From Acinetobacter pittii (GTDB lineage Bacteria > Pseudomonadota > Gammaproteobacteria > Pseudomonadales > Moraxellaceae): a stretch of DNA of 64,000 nt. Where the stretch lies: positions 2,046,001 through 2,110,000 of the forward strand of contig NZ_CP139286.1 of the NCBI RefSeq assembly GCF_034067285.1, written 5' to 3'. Position 1 is the first letter of the stretch, and each line of letters starts with the position of its first letter. The notes under the pieces are model-generated. The model was not told the DNA's origin and made no database searches. It saw nothing but the letters and a program-made list of their open reading frames with translations. Both the position numbers and the translations under genes were made by a program. Positions 19,618-30,337 of this stretch are shown in pieces.

Positions 19618-22600
19618 ATGCAGTTTGTTCATCTCGGTATTTATACAGAATTTTCGATTACAGAGTCGATAGTTCGCATACCTGACTTGGTCAACGCTGC
19701 GGTTAAAGACCAAATGCCAGCGCTGGCATTAACCGACCTTTCAAACCTGCATGCAGCGGTAAAATTTTATAATTCTTGTTTAAAAAAAGGGATTAAACCG
19801 CTTTTAGGTAGCACAATCCGCCTTGATGATGCACAACATCGTGCAACTTTACTTGCAATGAGTAATGTAGGCTGGAAAAGTCTGACCGAAATCGTTTCAC
19901 GCGGTTTTATTGAAGGTCAACAACTCAGTATTCCATGTGTAAAAAAAGAATGGGTACTTGAACAGCATCAAGATATTATCGTTTTACTTGGCCAGCATAG
20001 TGATGTGGGTCAGATGCTTTGTTCATCTAACCCTCAAAAAGCAGCTCCTCTTTTAGAAGCATGGATCGAAAAATTTGGTAATCGTGTTTATCTTGCTTTA
20101 ACACGTACTGACCGTCCTGGTGAAGAAGATTTTATTCAAGAGGCCGCAAAACTTGCTGCCTACTATAATGTGGGTGTAGTTGCGCATAATGATGTGCACT
20201 TTGTAGAAAAAGAAGATTTTGAGGCACACGAAGCTCGTGTTTGTATTGCTGATGGCTATGTATTAGCAGATGATCGTCGTCCACGTTTATATAGCCCTGA
20301 ACAGCACTTTAAAACCTCCGATGAAATGATCGAATTGTTTTCTGATATCCCAAGTGCTATCGAAAACACCTATAACATTGCAAAACGCTGTAATGTTAGC
20401 CTACAACTTGGCACCTACTTTTTACCTGATTACCCAATTCCAGATGGTTTTACCATCGACACTTACTTTGAACATTTGTCAAAAGTAGGTTTAGAAGAAC
20501 GTTTAGATTATCTTTACCCTGTCGAAAAACGTGGCGAAGATTGGCTAGAAATTCGTAAGCCTTACGATGAACGAATTGATTATGAAGTCGGTATTATCCT
20601 GAAAATGGGGTTCCCGGGTTACTTCCTTATCGTCATGGACTTCATTCAATGGGCAAAAAATAACGGCGTTCCTGTGGGTCCAGGCCGTGGTTCAGGTGCG
20701 GGTTCTCTTGTTGCATATAGTTTAAAAATTACCGATCTTGATCCTCTTCGTTACGATCTACTTTTCGAACGTTTCTTAAACCCAGAACGTGTTTCGATGC
20801 CCGACTTTGATGTCGACTTCTGTATTGCTGGACGTGACCGCGTTATTGATTATGTTTCACGCACTTATGGACGTGAAGCCGTTTCGCAAATTGCAACTTT
20901 CGGTACGATGGCAGCAAAAGGTGCGATTCGTGACGTTGCCCGTGTATTAGGTAAATCTTACGGTTTAGCTGACCGTATCTCAAAAATGGTACCTACTAAA
21001 CCACTTGGTGTAGACTTAGCCACTGCTATTGAGATGGAACCTCAGCTTAAAGATATTGTTACCAATCCATCTAATCCAGATAATGACGATGCCAGTGAAA
21101 TCTGGGAAATGGCATTAAAATTAGAAGGTATTACCCGAAATACCGGTAAACATGCTGGTGGTGTTGTCATTGCACCGGGTAAGATTACCGATTTCTCGGC
21201 TGTACTTTGTGATGAAGACGGAACCAGCCGTGTTGCGCAATACGATAAAGACGATGTAGAGGCAGCCGGTCTCGTTAAGTTCGACTTCTTGGGTTTACGT
21301 AACTTAACCGTTATTGAAGACGCAATTCAAAATATCAATAAAAACCGCGATAGTAATGATCCACTCATTATTTCGCATGTTCCACTTGATGATGCTAAAG
21401 CATATTCTGTCTTTGCCGATGCAAATACAACCGCGGTATTCCAGTTTGAATCCGTCGGCATGAAACGAATGCTTAAAGAAGCACGTCCAAGTAAATTTGA
21501 AGAGATTATTGCGTTCGTATCATTGTACCGCCCTGGCCCAATGGACCTGATTCCTGACTTTATTCACCGTATGCATGGTGGGGATTTTGAATATCTTCAC
21601 CCCCTTCTTGAAGGTGTATTAGAACCAACTTACGGGATTATGGTTTACCAAGAACAGGTTATGCAGACGGCACAGATTTGTGCGGGTTATACACTCGGTG
21701 GCGCTGACTTACTACGTCGTGCAATGGGTAAAAAGAAACCTGAGGAGATGGTTAAGCAGCGTCAAATTTTCTTAGCAGGTGCTGCTGAAAAAGGAATTGA
21801 CGAAAGTACAGCCAACCATATCTTTGACTATATGGAAAAGTTCGCAGGCTATGGTTTTAACAAATCTCACGCTGCTGCTTATGCCCTCGTTGCCTACCAT
21901 ACTGCATGGTTAAAAGCTCATTATCCTGCTGAGTTTATGGCAGCGGTAATGTCATCGGAAATGCAGAACACCGACAGTGTTGTATTTTTAATTGATGACT
22001 GCCGAAATAATGGCCTAGAAGTTTTACCACCATCCGTCAACATGTCGACTTATCATTTCCATGCGAGCGATGATAAAACGATTGTATATGGTTTAGGTGC
22101 GATTAAAGGTGTTGGCGAGCAAGCCATGCAGTCCGTGATTGACTCTCGTCGACAGTTTGGCCCTTATACGGATCTATTTGATTTTTGCCATCGTATTGAT
22201 CTGAAAAAAATTAATAAGCGTACTTTAGAGGCATTAATCCGTGCAGGCGCACTCGATTGCTTAGGAATCGAACGTGCAAGCTTGATGGCTCAATTGCCTG
22301 AAGCTGTGCAAGCTGCCGAACAAGCACGCAGTAACCGTGAAAGCGGTATTATGGATTTGTTTGGTGAAGTTGAAGAAGTTCAACGTAAACCAGCTAAACC
22401 GGTAAAACCGTGGAGTGATGAAGTTCGTCTAAAAGGCGAAAAAGATACGCTTGGGTTATATTTAACGGGCCATCCAATTGATGTTTACCGACAAGAACTT
22501 AAAGCTTTTATTCCTGTAAAACTTAATGAAATTACGGCTACACGTCGTGGTGTTACAACAGTTTATGCAGGACTAGTGATTGACGTTGCAAACTTTCCAA

Positions 22601-23181
22601 ACCGTGTAGTTATCGTACTAGATGACGGTACCGCTCGTATTGAAGTAAGTTGTAATCATGAACGTTTCCAACGTTTTAAAGATATTATCCAAGTTGAGCG
22701 CGTTGTCGTCTTTGAAGGCGAAATTTATGAAAGAGAAGGCTTTGATCGTCCAATGGGACGTTTGAACAAAGCCTTTACTTTAAATGAAATACGACAAAAA
22801 CGTGCCAATAGTATTCAGATCAAATTAGCAGAAGAGTTTATGCAAGCTACTTTGGCAAAAGATCTGCAAAATATCATCTTGCCATTTTGCAATGTAGATA
22901 TGCATCAACATATCACCTTACAACTCCTGATAGATCAACCTTATGCTCAAGCAGAGCTTCAACTTGGTCCGCAATGGAAAGTCGCTCCTCTAGATGAATT
23001 ACTTGCTAAACTCAGAGATTATTTTGGTAAAGATAATATTTACATTGAATATCAAGTAAAGTCGAAAGCAGCTAAAGCAGCAGAACCTGTCCGTCCGCAA
23101 ACTGTTGCCTCTCCTCCTGCAGGCATGTCCATGGACGATGCATTGGATTTATACCAAAGCGAAGTTTCTCAATATTCGTAA
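19618..23181 (+). CDS. dnaE: DNA polymerase III alpha subunit DnaE
   Basis: 1187-aa replicative polymerase. Domains in order: PHP (1-~270), palm (PGRGSGAGSLVAY; catalytic Asp pair in PDFDVDFC at residues 398/400; third Asp in KFDFLGLRNLT), thumb/fingers (YRPGPMDLIPDFI, HAGGVVIAPG, GFNKSHAAAYALVAY), HhH and OB fold (TVYAGLVIDVANFPNR) and a C-terminal tau-binding tail. The PHP start reads HLGIYTEFS where E. coli has HLRVHSDYS, so one metal-ligand-type His is lost. Start is the ATG at 19618 with TAAGGA upstream. trmJ follows after 14 bp. Confidence 0.97.
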   Translation: MQFVHLGIYTEFSITESIVRIPDLVNAAVKDQMPALALTDLSNLHAAVKFYNSCLKKGIKPLLGSTIRLDDAQHRATLLAMSNVGWKSLTEIVSRGFIEGQQLSIPCVKKEWVLEQHQDIIVLLGQHSDVGQMLCSSNPQKAAPLLEAWIEKFGNRVYLALTRTDRPGEEDFIQEAAKLAAYYNVGVVAHNDVHFVEKEDFEAHEARVCIADGYVLADDRRPRLYSPEQHFKTSDEMIELFSDIPSAIENTYNIAKRCNVSLQLGTYFLPDYPIPDGFTIDTYFEHLSKVGLEERLDYLYPVEKRGEDWLEIRKPYDERIDYEVGIILKMGFPGYFLIVMDFIQWAKNNGVPVGPGRGSGAGSLVAYSLKITDLDPLRYDLLFERFLNPERVSMPDFDVDFCIAGRDRVIDYVSRTYGREAVSQIATFGTMAAKGAIRDVARVLGKSYGLADRISKMVPTKPLGVDLATAIEMEPQLKDIVTNPSNPDNDDASEIWEMALKLEGITRNTGKHAGGVVIAPGKITDFSAVLCDEDGTSRVAQYDKDDVEAAGLVKFDFLGLRNLTVIEDAIQNINKNRDSNDPLIISHVPLDDAKAYSVFADANTTAVFQFESVGMKRMLKEARPSKFEEIIAFVSLYRPGPMDLIPDFIHRMHGGDFEYLHPLLEGVLEPTYGIMVYQEQVMQTAQICAGYTLGGADLLRRAMGKKKPEEMVKQRQIFLAGAAEKGIDESTANHIFDYMEKFAGYGFNKSHAAAYALVAYHTAWLKAHYPAEFMAAVMSSEMQNTDSVVFLIDDCRNNGLEVLPPSVNMSTYHFHASDDKTIVYGLGAIKGVGEQAMQSVIDSRRQFGPYTDLFDFCHRIDLKKINKRTLEALIRAGALDCLGIERASLMAQLPEAVQAAEQARSNRESGIMDLFGEVEEVQRKPAKPVKPWSDEVRLKGEKDTLGLYLTGHPIDVYRQELKAFIPVKLNEITATRRGVTTVYAGLVIDVANFPNRVVIVLDDGTARIEVSCNHERFQRFKDIIQVERVVVFEGEIYEREGFDRPMGRLNKAFTLNEIRQKRANSIQIKLAEEFMQATLAKDLQNIILPFCNVDMHQHITLQLLIDQPYAQAELQLGPQWKVAPLDELLAKLRDYFGKDNIYIEYQVKSKAAKAAEPVRPQTVASPPAGMSMDDALDLYQSEVSQYS

Positions 23182-23195
23182 TTTCTGGAAATCTT

Positions 23196-24035
23196 ATGAG
23201 TTCGTTTGATCACACTACTGTGTCAAAACAGTTAGCACAAGTGCGTATTGTCATGGTAAATACCACTTTGCCTGCTAATATTGGCAGCGCTTTACGTGCC
23301 ATGAAAACAATGGGACTAATTAAATTAGTTCTGGTTGCTCCAAAAACATATCCGCATCCAGATATACAAGCGCTCGCTGCTGGTGCTCAAGATTTATTTG
23401 AACATCTTGAGATTGTAGATACTTTAGAAGATGCCATTAAAGATTGCCATTTAGTGTTTGGAACAAGTGCACGTAGCCGCACCATTCCTTGGCCTCTACT
23501 TGATGTACGACCTGCAGCTAAAGAAGCCATTAAAGCTACCACTCAAGGGCAACAAATTGCGATTGTTTTTGGCCGTGAAGATCGTGGTTTAACAAACGAA
23601 GAATTAGCACTGGCCAATTATCATTTAACAATTCCTGTAAATCCTGACTATGGCGTATTAAATGTTGCGCAAGCAATCCAAGTCGTATGTTACGAACTTC
23701 GCATGTCTGCTCTAGAGCAACAAAACGTGGACCAAGATGCAGAAGAAATGTCATTAGTTCAAGGTCAAAGCATGCAATGGGATGAACCATTGGTGACTCA
23801 GCAACAAATGGAAGAGTTTTATCCTCATCTAGAAAAAATGTTGACTGAAATTGAATTTTTAGATCCAGACAATCCACGTTTATTACCTTTACGCTTGCGT
23901 CGTTTATTTGGTCGTATACAATTAGATCGTATGGAATATCATTTACTTCGCGGTATTTTTAGTCGTGTACAAGCCCTAACAAGTGGTAAATGGAAAAAAG
24001 CATTATCTGACAAGGAGGATCAACCCAATGCTTAA
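23196..24035 (+). CDS. trmJ: tRNA (cytidine/uridine-32 2'-O) methyltransferase TrmJ
   Basis: 279-aa SPOUT methyltransferase that 2'-O-methylates residue 32 of several tRNAs using SAM. The three SPOUT motifs are seen: [19 protein letters not shown] (about 22-40), [15 protein letters not shown] and [24 protein letters not shown] with the trefoil-knot SAM site. The C-terminal helical extension (about 200-279) is characteristic of TrmJ over other SpoU proteins. The end overlaps cysE by 8 bp, so the two are translationally coupled. Confidence 0.92.
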   Translation: MSSFDHTTVSKQLAQVRIVMVNTTLPANIGSALRAMKTMGLIKLVLVAPKTYPHPDIQALAAGAQDLFEHLEIVDTLEDAIKDCHLVFGTSARSRTIPWPLLDVRPAAKEAIKATTQGQQIAIVFGREDRGLTNEELALANYHLTIPVNPDYGVLNVAQAIQVVCYELRMSALEQQNVDQDAEEMSLVQGQSMQWDEPLVTQQQMEEFYPHLEKMLTEIEFLDPDNPRLLPLRLRRLFGRIQLDRMEYHLLRGIFSRVQALTSGKWKKALSDKEDQPNA

Positions 24036-24846
24036 ACAGCTTAAAGAAGATATAAAGGCTGTATTTGCGCGAGATCCTGCTGCACGCAATACACTCGAAG
24101 TTCTTACCACCTACCCTGGCATTCATGCAATTATGATGCATCGTGTCGCGCATGAATTATGGCAAAAAGATTGTAAAGGTGCAGCTCGCCTACTTTCTTC
24201 ATTTAGCCGTTTTGCAACAGGTATTGAAATTCATCCAGGCGCTAAAATTGGTAAGCGTTTTTTTATTGATCATGGCATGGGTGTTGTGATTGGTGAAACT
24301 GCTGAAATTGGCGACGATGTAACGCTTTATCATGGGGTAACCTTAGGTGGTACAACATGGAAGACCGGCAAACGTCACCCAACTTTAGAAGATGGCGTGG
24401 TGGTTGGTGCGGGTGCGAAAATCTTAGGCCCATTTACGGTGGGTAAAGGTGCAAAAGTCGGTTCAAATGCAGTTGTAACTAAAGCCGTTCCTGCCGGTGT
24501 GACTGCTGTAGGCAACCCTGCTCGCTATATTTATAAAGATGCAGACAAAACTAAAGATAAAGATGAAGAACGTCGTCGTGATTATGCACAAAGTATTGGT
24601 TTCGCCCCATATGCGACCACGGCTGCTGATCAGTCAGACCCTATTTTAGATGGTATGCGAGTTTTACTTGATCGTATTCAGCACAATGAAACACGTATGA
24701 ATAATTTATGTCAGCGTTTATCAGAGCTAGACCCTAGTTTTAAAAAAGAAAGTCAGGATCAGCAACCTTTTAGCGATGAAGAGTTAAAAATTCTTGAAGA
24801 AGTTCGTCGTGAATGCGGTGCGCAAACCAAGACATCAAAAACGTAA
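24028..24846 (+). CDS. cysE: Serine O-acetyltransferase CysE
   Basis: 272-aa enzyme making O-acetylserine from serine and acetyl-CoA, the first committed step of cysteine biosynthesis. It has the N-terminal helical part ([17 protein letters not shown], about 25-41) and left-handed beta helix of hexapeptide repeats ([44 protein letters not shown]). It is of the EpsC-like branch with a longer C-terminal tail (about 180-272). The ATG at 24028 has a perfect AAGGAGGA 8 nt before it, within trmJ. It fits the sulfur theme of genes further on but is distant from them. Confidence 0.95.
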   Translation: MLKQLKEDIKAVFARDPAARNTLEVLTTYPGIHAIMMHRVAHELWQKDCKGAARLLSSFSRFATGIEIHPGAKIGKRFFIDHGMGVVIGETAEIGDDVTLYHGVTLGGTTWKTGKRHPTLEDGVVVGAGAKILGPFTVGKGAKVGSNAVVTKAVPAGVTAVGNPARYIYKDADKTKDKDEERRRDYAQSIGFAPYATTAADQSDPILDGMRVLLDRIQHNETRMNNLCQRLSELDPSFKKESQDQQPFSDEELKILEEVRRECGAQTKTSKT

Positions 24847-24951
24847 TATTCTTGATTCATAATGTAACACGCTTACCCTTGCATGTCGGTTTAGCTTTTC
24901 CTAGACTTACCTGTACCAAATCTGACTTTACTAAAATGAACGGAAGATCCT

Positions 24952-25893
24952 ATGAATTTTAAGCCTTTGGCATATATACTCCTTGCGACCTCAAGTTTAA
25001 CCGCTTGTACAATGGCACCTGTAAAACAACAAAAAATTGAGCCTTTTGTTTTCAAGGAACCAGAGCTTACTCCTCCTTTTTATGCACTAAATCCTTTTAA
25101 CTATGATCAGCCACCGGCATTTGAAGTTGCATTAAAAGATGCTGCTGCACAGCCTGTAACAAAAATGGTGGTTAATCGTCAAGATGATCCGACCAAACAG
25201 CTTACTCTCGATGTTAACAAACTCATTGTTCCGACTGTAAATAATTCACAACGCTCAATGAAATATGCAGTTTTAGCGGGTGAGAATGAAATTGACGTAA
25301 CGTCTATTGATGACTTCTTACAGTTAGTAGAAGGTAAAGCACGTCACTACCCACCTCGCTTTACTGACCGTCAGGAACGTAAAGGCTTTGAAAGTAAGCT
25401 TAAAGAAGTAACACAGCAACTCGATACACTTGCTGCAAATGAAAATGCATCATTTGATATTCTACTTCGTGCTTTTAAAGCAAGTGTTCTTGCACGTAAC
25501 CTTGATTTAGGTACTGTTCATACCACTAAATCTTTAGAATATGCTCAAAGACTTTTAAAAATTAATCCAGATGATGCGGAAACAAACTTCTGGTTTGGTT
25601 TTGGTTTATCTGAAGGTGGCGGCCAACGTGAAGCCATTCCATATTTAGACAAAGCCATTAAAGGTAATGTCCAAGAAGCATATCTAGCTGCAGCCAATAA
25701 CTATATTGCGATGGAGCAAAAGAAAAACGCGATTCAGACATTGAAGAATTATAAAGTTAAATATCCAGATGAAGCTGAAGTTGCTGATCGTTTAATTCAA
25801 GAAATTGAAAAACAAGGTCGTTGGAATGTATGGCAAGTTTTGACTAACCCGGCTATGTCTCCTGCTACTCCTACACAAACACCTAAAAAGTAA
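24952..25893 (+). CDS. TPR-containing lipoprotein, unknown function
   Basis: 313-aa protein with a lipoprotein signal (lipobox LTAC, Cys19). Two or three TPR-like helix pairs are visible at about 195-290 (LEYAQRLLKINPDDAETNFWFGFGLSEGG; REAIPYLDKAIKG; AIQTLKNYKVKYPDEAEVADR). Such lipoproteins usually scaffold envelope complexes. The N-terminal half matches nothing I recognise. AGGATCCT-rich ribosome region lies just upstream. Own terminator follows; the next gene is another lipoprotein on the same strand. Confidence 0.85.
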   Translation: MNFKPLAYILLATSSLTACTMAPVKQQKIEPFVFKEPELTPPFYALNPFNYDQPPAFEVALKDAAAQPVTKMVVNRQDDPTKQLTLDVNKLIVPTVNNSQRSMKYAVLAGENEIDVTSIDDFLQLVEGKARHYPPRFTDRQERKGFESKLKEVTQQLDTLAANENASFDILLRAFKASVLARNLDLGTVHTTKSLEYAQRLLKINPDDAETNFWFGFGLSEGGGQREAIPYLDKAIKGNVQEAYLAAANNYIAMEQKKNAIQTLKNYKVKYPDEAEVADRLIQEIEKQGRWNVWQVLTNPAMSPATPTQTPKK

Positions 25894-25905
25894 GTTTAAT
25901 GATTT

Positions 25906-25934
25906 AAAAAGGGCTGTTTTGACAGCCCTTTTTT
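25906..25934 (+). terminator. Intrinsic terminator after TPR lipoprotein
   Basis: AAAAAGGGCTGT / ACAGCCCTTTTT stem with a 4-nt loop and T run. Confidence 0.93.
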
Positions 25935-26008
25935 ATATTTGATCATTTGAAAATTACTTTAAAATTTGTATGATCTACCTACCATTGAGCCACTATATTT
26001 TGACCCTA

Positions 26009-28015
26009 ATGTTTTCAATAAAAAGAAACAAAACACTGCTGACGGTCATGCTACTCGGTTCAATTCTGAGTGGATGTCAGGTCGTAAATGTTAAACAGCA
26101 AGCTTTAAATGTAACGATTGCAAATGAACGTAATAGTATTCTTACGCAAGATAAACTCAGCGAAGCAAGCCTGAATGTTTTATCTATGTCGGGTCAGGAA
26201 GCTAAAGTTTGTACAGACACCCCTGAAACCTGTGTAAATCAACTCAAAAACCTTCCTCAAATTTTAGATGAACAATTCTTATCAGCTGCAAGTGAGATGT
26301 ATCTCGCAAAAGCAATGGCTTTATCAGATAGCTCTGACTGCAAAGTAAGTAGATTTACCAAACATAAATCTGAAGAAGAACAAAAGAGTATCCAGAATAG
26401 TTATGATAACTGCTTAGACCAGCAATTAAATTTACTCGATAAAAGTATTCGTTATAGCTACGCGTATCTATTTTCAACAAAACGTCAGCCTAATGACCGT
26501 ATTTTTGATAATAGACAGGTTCAAATTCGCGACTTCTATAATCAAGCAATTGCCAAAATGGTCAGTGTTTATGATTTAAGGCACCCCAAGAAAAATGTGG
26601 TTGAACCACAAATTCACATTGGTAAAAGTGTTTACTCAATTGACTTTGAGTTTCATAGACAGTTAACAGGTCAAAAATTAGAAAAATTAATTTCAAGTTA
26701 TAACTTAAATTTTTCAGGTTTAAGAACTATTAACCGCCGTGATGGCTTTGGGTCTGAATTTGTGGCTGTTTTCCCGAGTTCAGGAAGCGAAGATATTAAT
26801 GAATATATTTTAGATCCCCTTAAATACAATTATAAAAATGGTGTGAATCCAAATATTCATCATGCACGCTACTTAGCTGCGACGATTGTAGCTGAACCAA
26901 AACACGCAAATACTGTTGAAGAAATTATTAATAATCCTGAATTCGTAATCCGAGTTTACGACCCATATCGGACAGATAATATTAAGGTAGCTGGTAAACA
27001 ATATCCTCTAGCTGCTAACTTTTCAGCGCCTTATGGTCTATGGTTAGCCGAAAACAACCTAGGAGTCGCAGCCTATTTAAGTCTGATTGACCGCGATCAG
27101 CATTTAACTATGCCGCACCTCTACATGCTTGAACCATACAATCCAAATAAGAAAATTATTGTATTAGTACATGGTTTGGCAAGTAGCCCCGAAGCTTGGA
27201 TTGCGCTCACCAATGATGTTATGGGCGATACGGTATTAAGAGACAATTATCAAGTTTGGCAAGTCTTTTATTCAACTAACATGCCAATTTTGGAAAGCCG
27301 TTTCCAAATTTATGCACTACTCAAACAAGCTTTTAGTTCGCTAAACCCAAGCGACCCGGCCGCCCATGATGCTGTTCTTGTAGGACATAGCATGGGAGGC
27401 ATTATTAGCCGTTTACTGGTGAGTGATGGAGATATTACTAAACCAGCCTTAGAGCTAATGACGATCCGCCAGCAAAATCGCTTTAAAAAACATCCAATGA
27501 TTACTGAACGATTGCAAATGCATTCAATCAATAATTTTGATCGCGCAATTTTCTTAGCTTCCCCTCATCGAGGTACAGATTATGCAGACCGTTGGTTTAC
27601 CTTAGCAGCGCGTAAAATTATTCGCTTACCGGGTGCATTTTTGTCGGCTGTAGCCACCTCTCTGACAACCGAAAATTTAGATGTTAAAGATTTCTTGAGT
27701 AATATTGACAATGGTTTGATTCAAAATGGACCAAGCGATTTAAGTCATCAATCTAAATTTATGGAACTCACAAAAGATATTAATCCACACCAAGGCTTAG
27801 TTTTCCATTCAATTATGGGAAATATAACCAAGAGCGATGATCCAAATGTAATTACCGATGGTATCGTTCCGTATAAAAGTGCTCACTTAGACGGAGCAAA
27901 GTCAGAAAAAGTTCTTCCAGGTGGTCACTCAATCCAGCTTACACCACAAGCTGTATTAGAACTGCGTCGTATTTTACGAGAACATTTAGTCGAACATGGT
28001 TTATATAAACCATAA
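26009..28015 (+). CDS. Lipoprotein alpha/beta hydrolase (predicted lipase/esterase)
   Basis: 668-aa lipoprotein (lipobox ILSGC about residue 22). The N-terminal ~340 residues have no recognised domain; the C-terminal half is an alpha/beta hydrolase: oxyanion region IIVLVHGLASSPEAW, nucleophile elbow VGHSMGGIISRL, acid likely in NVITDGIVPYKSAH and base His in PGGHSIQLTP. It is probably an outer-membrane-anchored serine esterase/lipase of unknown substrate. Start taken at the ATG 26009, 13 codons into the longer frame, because it gives a proper signal peptide (MFSIKRNKTLLTVMLLGS). Confidence 0.87.
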   Translation: MFSIKRNKTLLTVMLLGSILSGCQVVNVKQQALNVTIANERNSILTQDKLSEASLNVLSMSGQEAKVCTDTPETCVNQLKNLPQILDEQFLSAASEMYLAKAMALSDSSDCKVSRFTKHKSEEEQKSIQNSYDNCLDQQLNLLDKSIRYSYAYLFSTKRQPNDRIFDNRQVQIRDFYNQAIAKMVSVYDLRHPKKNVVEPQIHIGKSVYSIDFEFHRQLTGQKLEKLISSYNLNFSGLRTINRRDGFGSEFVAVFPSSGSEDINEYILDPLKYNYKNGVNPNIHHARYLAATIVAEPKHANTVEEIINNPEFVIRVYDPYRTDNIKVAGKQYPLAANFSAPYGLWLAENNLGVAAYLSLIDRDQHLTMPHLYMLEPYNPNKKIIVLVHGLASSPEAWIALTNDVMGDTVLRDNYQVWQVFYSTNMPILESRFQIYALLKQAFSSLNPSDPAAHDAVLVGHSMGGIISRLLVSDGDITKPALELMTIRQQNRFKKHPMITERLQMHSINNFDRAIFLASPHRGTDYADRWFTLAARKIIRLPGAFLSAVATSLTTENLDVKDFLSNIDNGLIQNGPSDLSHQSKFMELTKDINPHQGLVFHSIMGNITKSDDPNVITDGIVPYKSAHLDGAKSEKVLPGGHSIQLTPQAVLELRRILREHLVEHGLYKP

Positions 28016-28024
28016 AAAGAAAAA

Positions 28025-28054
28025 GAGCCAAAGGATAACCTTTGGCTCTTTCGT
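28025..28054. terminator. Bidirectional terminator (lipoprotein hydrolase / ahpF)
   Basis: Perfect 10-bp stem GAGCCAAAGG / CCTTTGGCTC, 4-nt loop, with T-rich and A-rich flanks, between convergent genes. Confidence 0.88.
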
Positions 28055-28068
28055 TTTAGTATTAAATT

Positions 28069-29634
28069 TTACTGCCCAGAACGGATGATGTAATCAAACG
28101 CAGAGAGTGATGCTTTAGCACCTTCACCTGTGGCAATAATGATTTGCTTGTAAGGTACAGTGGTACAGTCACCTGCAGCAAATACACCTTGAACATTGGT
28201 TTCGTTGCGGTCATTGACAATGATCTCACCACGGTTGGTTAACTCAACTTCACTGTCTTTCAAGAAGTCAGTGTTTGGCAGTAAACCAATCTGTACAAAG
28301 ATCCCTGCAAGTTCTACCACATGCTCTTCATCAGTGGCACGGTCTTTATATTTAAGACCAGTCACTTGTGAGCCATCACCCAGCACTTCTGTGCTTAACG
28401 CATTCATAATCACAGTGGTGTTTGGCAAGCTATGCAATTTGTTTTGCAACACTTGGTCTGCACGAAGTTTGGTATCGAACTCAACCAGTGTCACATGCTC
28501 AACAATCCCTGCAAGGTCAATCGCAGCTTCAACACCTGAGTTACCGCCACCAATCACTGCGACACGTTTGCCTTTGAACAACGGACCATCACAGTGTGGG
28601 CAATACGCTACACCACGGGTACGGTATTCTTGCTCACCCGGTACATTCATTTCTCTCCAACGTGCACCTGTTGAAAGGATCACTGTTTTCGATTCAAGTT
28701 TTGCACCGTTTTCAAGTTCAACTTTAACCAGACCGTTTTCAGTTTGGTTGGCACCTGTGATTTTGCTCACACGTTGCAGGTTCATGATATCGACATCATA
28801 TTCACGGACATGGGCTTCCATCTCGGCAGCAAACTTAGGACCTTGTGTCTTTTGCACAGAGGTGAAGTTTTCAATGTCCATGGTATCCATGACCTGACCA
28901 CCAAAGCGTTCAGCCACGATGCCCGTGTTAATGCCTTTACGTGCCGCATAGATTGCTGCTGTTGCACCCGCAGGCCCACCACCAATCACCAATACATCAA
29001 AGGCATCTTTGGCATTGAGTGCTGCTGCATCTTTTTCAGCAGAATTGGTGTCAAGTTTCGCCACAATCTCTTCAAGGGTCATACGACCTTGACCAATGTG
29101 TTCGTTGTCTTGGAATACCATCGGTACAGCCATGATTTTGCGTTGTTCAACTTCGTCTTGGAAGAATGAACCGTCAATCATGGTTGCTGTGGTGTTCTGG
29201 TTATAAATGGCAATCAGGTTAAGCGCCTGTACTACATCAGGACAGTTATGACAGCTTAATGATACAAACACATCAAAGTTGGCTTTGAGGTTTAAGTCTT
29301 TAATCTGGTTGAGCACTTCATCTGACACTTTAGGTGCATAGCCAGACACCTGTAACAGTGCCAAGATCAAAGACGTAAACTCATGACCCATCGGTAAGCC
29401 TGCAAAAAACACACGAGGCTGTTCACCTGCTTTAGCCACACCAAAGCTTGGACGACGTGTATTGTTGCCATCAAAACGGGCAGTGACCTTGTCAGAAAGC
29501 TCGGCGATTTCACTCACCAGCTCTTTAATTTGAGCAGCTTTATCTGACTCATCTAAAGCAGCAACTAATTCGATTGGACTTTCTAAACGTTCTAAGTAAG
29601 CTTTTAATTGAGTTTTAATATTTTGATCTAACAT
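28069..29634 (-). CDS. ahpF: Alkyl hydroperoxide reductase subunit F AhpF
   Basis: 521-aa NADH:peroxiredoxin oxidoreductase that recharges AhpC. It has an N-terminal double thioredoxin-like domain with the CHNC redox pair (about 130), an FAD-binding domain ([19 protein letters not shown]), the second redox pair CPHC ([13 protein letters not shown]) and an NADH domain ([16 protein letters not shown]). All are intact and the length matches the family. ahpC is not adjacent, so the peroxiredoxin lies elsewhere. Likely OxyR-responsive, but I could not identify an operator in the 180 bp upstream. Confidence 0.96.
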   Translation of the reverse strand: MLDQNIKTQLKAYLERLESPIELVAALDESDKAAQIKELVSEIAELSDKVTARFDGNNTRRPSFGVAKAGEQPRVFFAGLPMGHEFTSLILALLQVSGYAPKVSDEVLNQIKDLNLKANFDVFVSLSCHNCPDVVQALNLIAIYNQNTTATMIDGSFFQDEVEQRKIMAVPMVFQDNEHIGQGRMTLEEIVAKLDTNSAEKDAAALNAKDAFDVLVIGGGPAGATAAIYAARKGINTGIVAERFGGQVMDTMDIENFTSVQKTQGPKFAAEMEAHVREYDVDIMNLQRVSKITGANQTENGLVKVELENGAKLESKTVILSTGARWREMNVPGEQEYRTRGVAYCPHCDGPLFKGKRVAVIGGGNSGVEAAIDLAGIVEHVTLVEFDTKLRADQVLQNKLHSLPNTTVIMNALSTEVLGDGSQVTGLKYKDRATDEEHVVELAGIFVQIGLLPNTDFLKDSEVELTNRGEIIVNDRNETNVQGVFAAGDCTTVPYKQIIIATGEGAKASLSAFDYIIRSGQ

Positions 29635-29764
29635 CTGTTTTTACTCCAATGCATCCAAATTCTTTCAATAGATGCATAGTACGTTAAAACATAAAATAGG
29701 TAAAACAGTATGTTTTTATGTATTTAATCGGTTTTTTAGATTTTATTATTATTCACTTCAAATC

Positions 29765-29803
29765 AAAAAAAGCCAACCTGAACTCATCCCAGCGCAGGTC
29801 AGC
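29765..29803 (-). terminator. Terminator after the chromate transporter pair
   Basis: On the minus strand a GCTGACCTG / CAGGTTGGC stem (two G-U pairs) is followed by seven T. It lies 13 nt after the stop of the downstream chrA half. Confidence 0.75.
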
Positions 29804-29815
29804 AAACTGGTTAAA

Positions 29816-30337
29816 CTAGAGTAAGACCACGCCAAATACAGCGCCAGCAATCAGGACATGCAAGGGATGAACTTTTTTAATTAAAGATAATAAAGTTGCA
29901 ATGACTACCATAATAATAAGTAAAGTATTTATTGCCGCTGCCTCAGAGATAATCCAAGCACTGGCAAGCACCGTTCCAACAGTGACAGGTTGTAAAGCAA
30001 GCTGTAAAACACGGCGCCATTTTTTATCTTTAAATTTTGACCAACCTCTCATTACAAACACAGTAATAATCGATGAAGGTAAAAATTTAGCTATAGAAGT
30101 CACGAGTAGACCAGACAACCCTGCTACATGCCACCCTACCAACGGTACAATCATCATATTTGGACCGGGTGCTGCTTGAGCCATAGCAAACAGAGCACTA
30201 AATTCTTGTGCTGTCATCCAATGGTGAATATCAACCACTTGGCGTTGCATTTCGGGCAAAATCGTATTCCCACCACCAAATGCAATAAGAGACAACTGAG
30301 TAAAAATGATGGCTAAAGTAAGTAGAACTGCGCCCAT
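29816..30337 (-). CDS. chrA: Chromate transporter family protein, second half-size subunit
   Basis: 173-aa membrane protein, CHR-family single domain (IFTQLSLIAFGGGNTILPEMQRQVV at its start, then AQAAPGPNMMIVPLVGW). Short-chain ChrA proteins are encoded as adjacent pairs of opposite membrane topology that work together to export chromate. The ATG overlaps the stop of the first half by one base (TAATG), so they are coupled. The frame extends 37 codons further upstream, but that would read into the partner gene. Substrate could differ from chromate. Confidence 0.88.
   Translation of the reverse strand: MGAVLLTLAIIFTQLSLIAFGGGNTILPEMQRQVVDIHHWMTAQEFSALFAMAQAAPGPNMMIVPLVGWHVAGLSGLLVTSIAKFLPSSIITVFVMRGWSKFKDKKWRRVLQLALQPVTVGTVLASAWIISEAAAINTLLIIMVVIATLLSLIKKVHPLHVLIAGAVFGVVLL

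Noticed and set aside
28196..28897. 233-codon open frame on the plus strand
   Set aside because: Antisense to ahpF, which is intact; composition is Ser/Thr/Pro-rich as typical for the reverse frame of a coding gene.
29901..30179. 92-codon plus-strand frame inside the chromate transporter pair
   Set aside because: Overlaps the coding strand of a clear gene; no start context.
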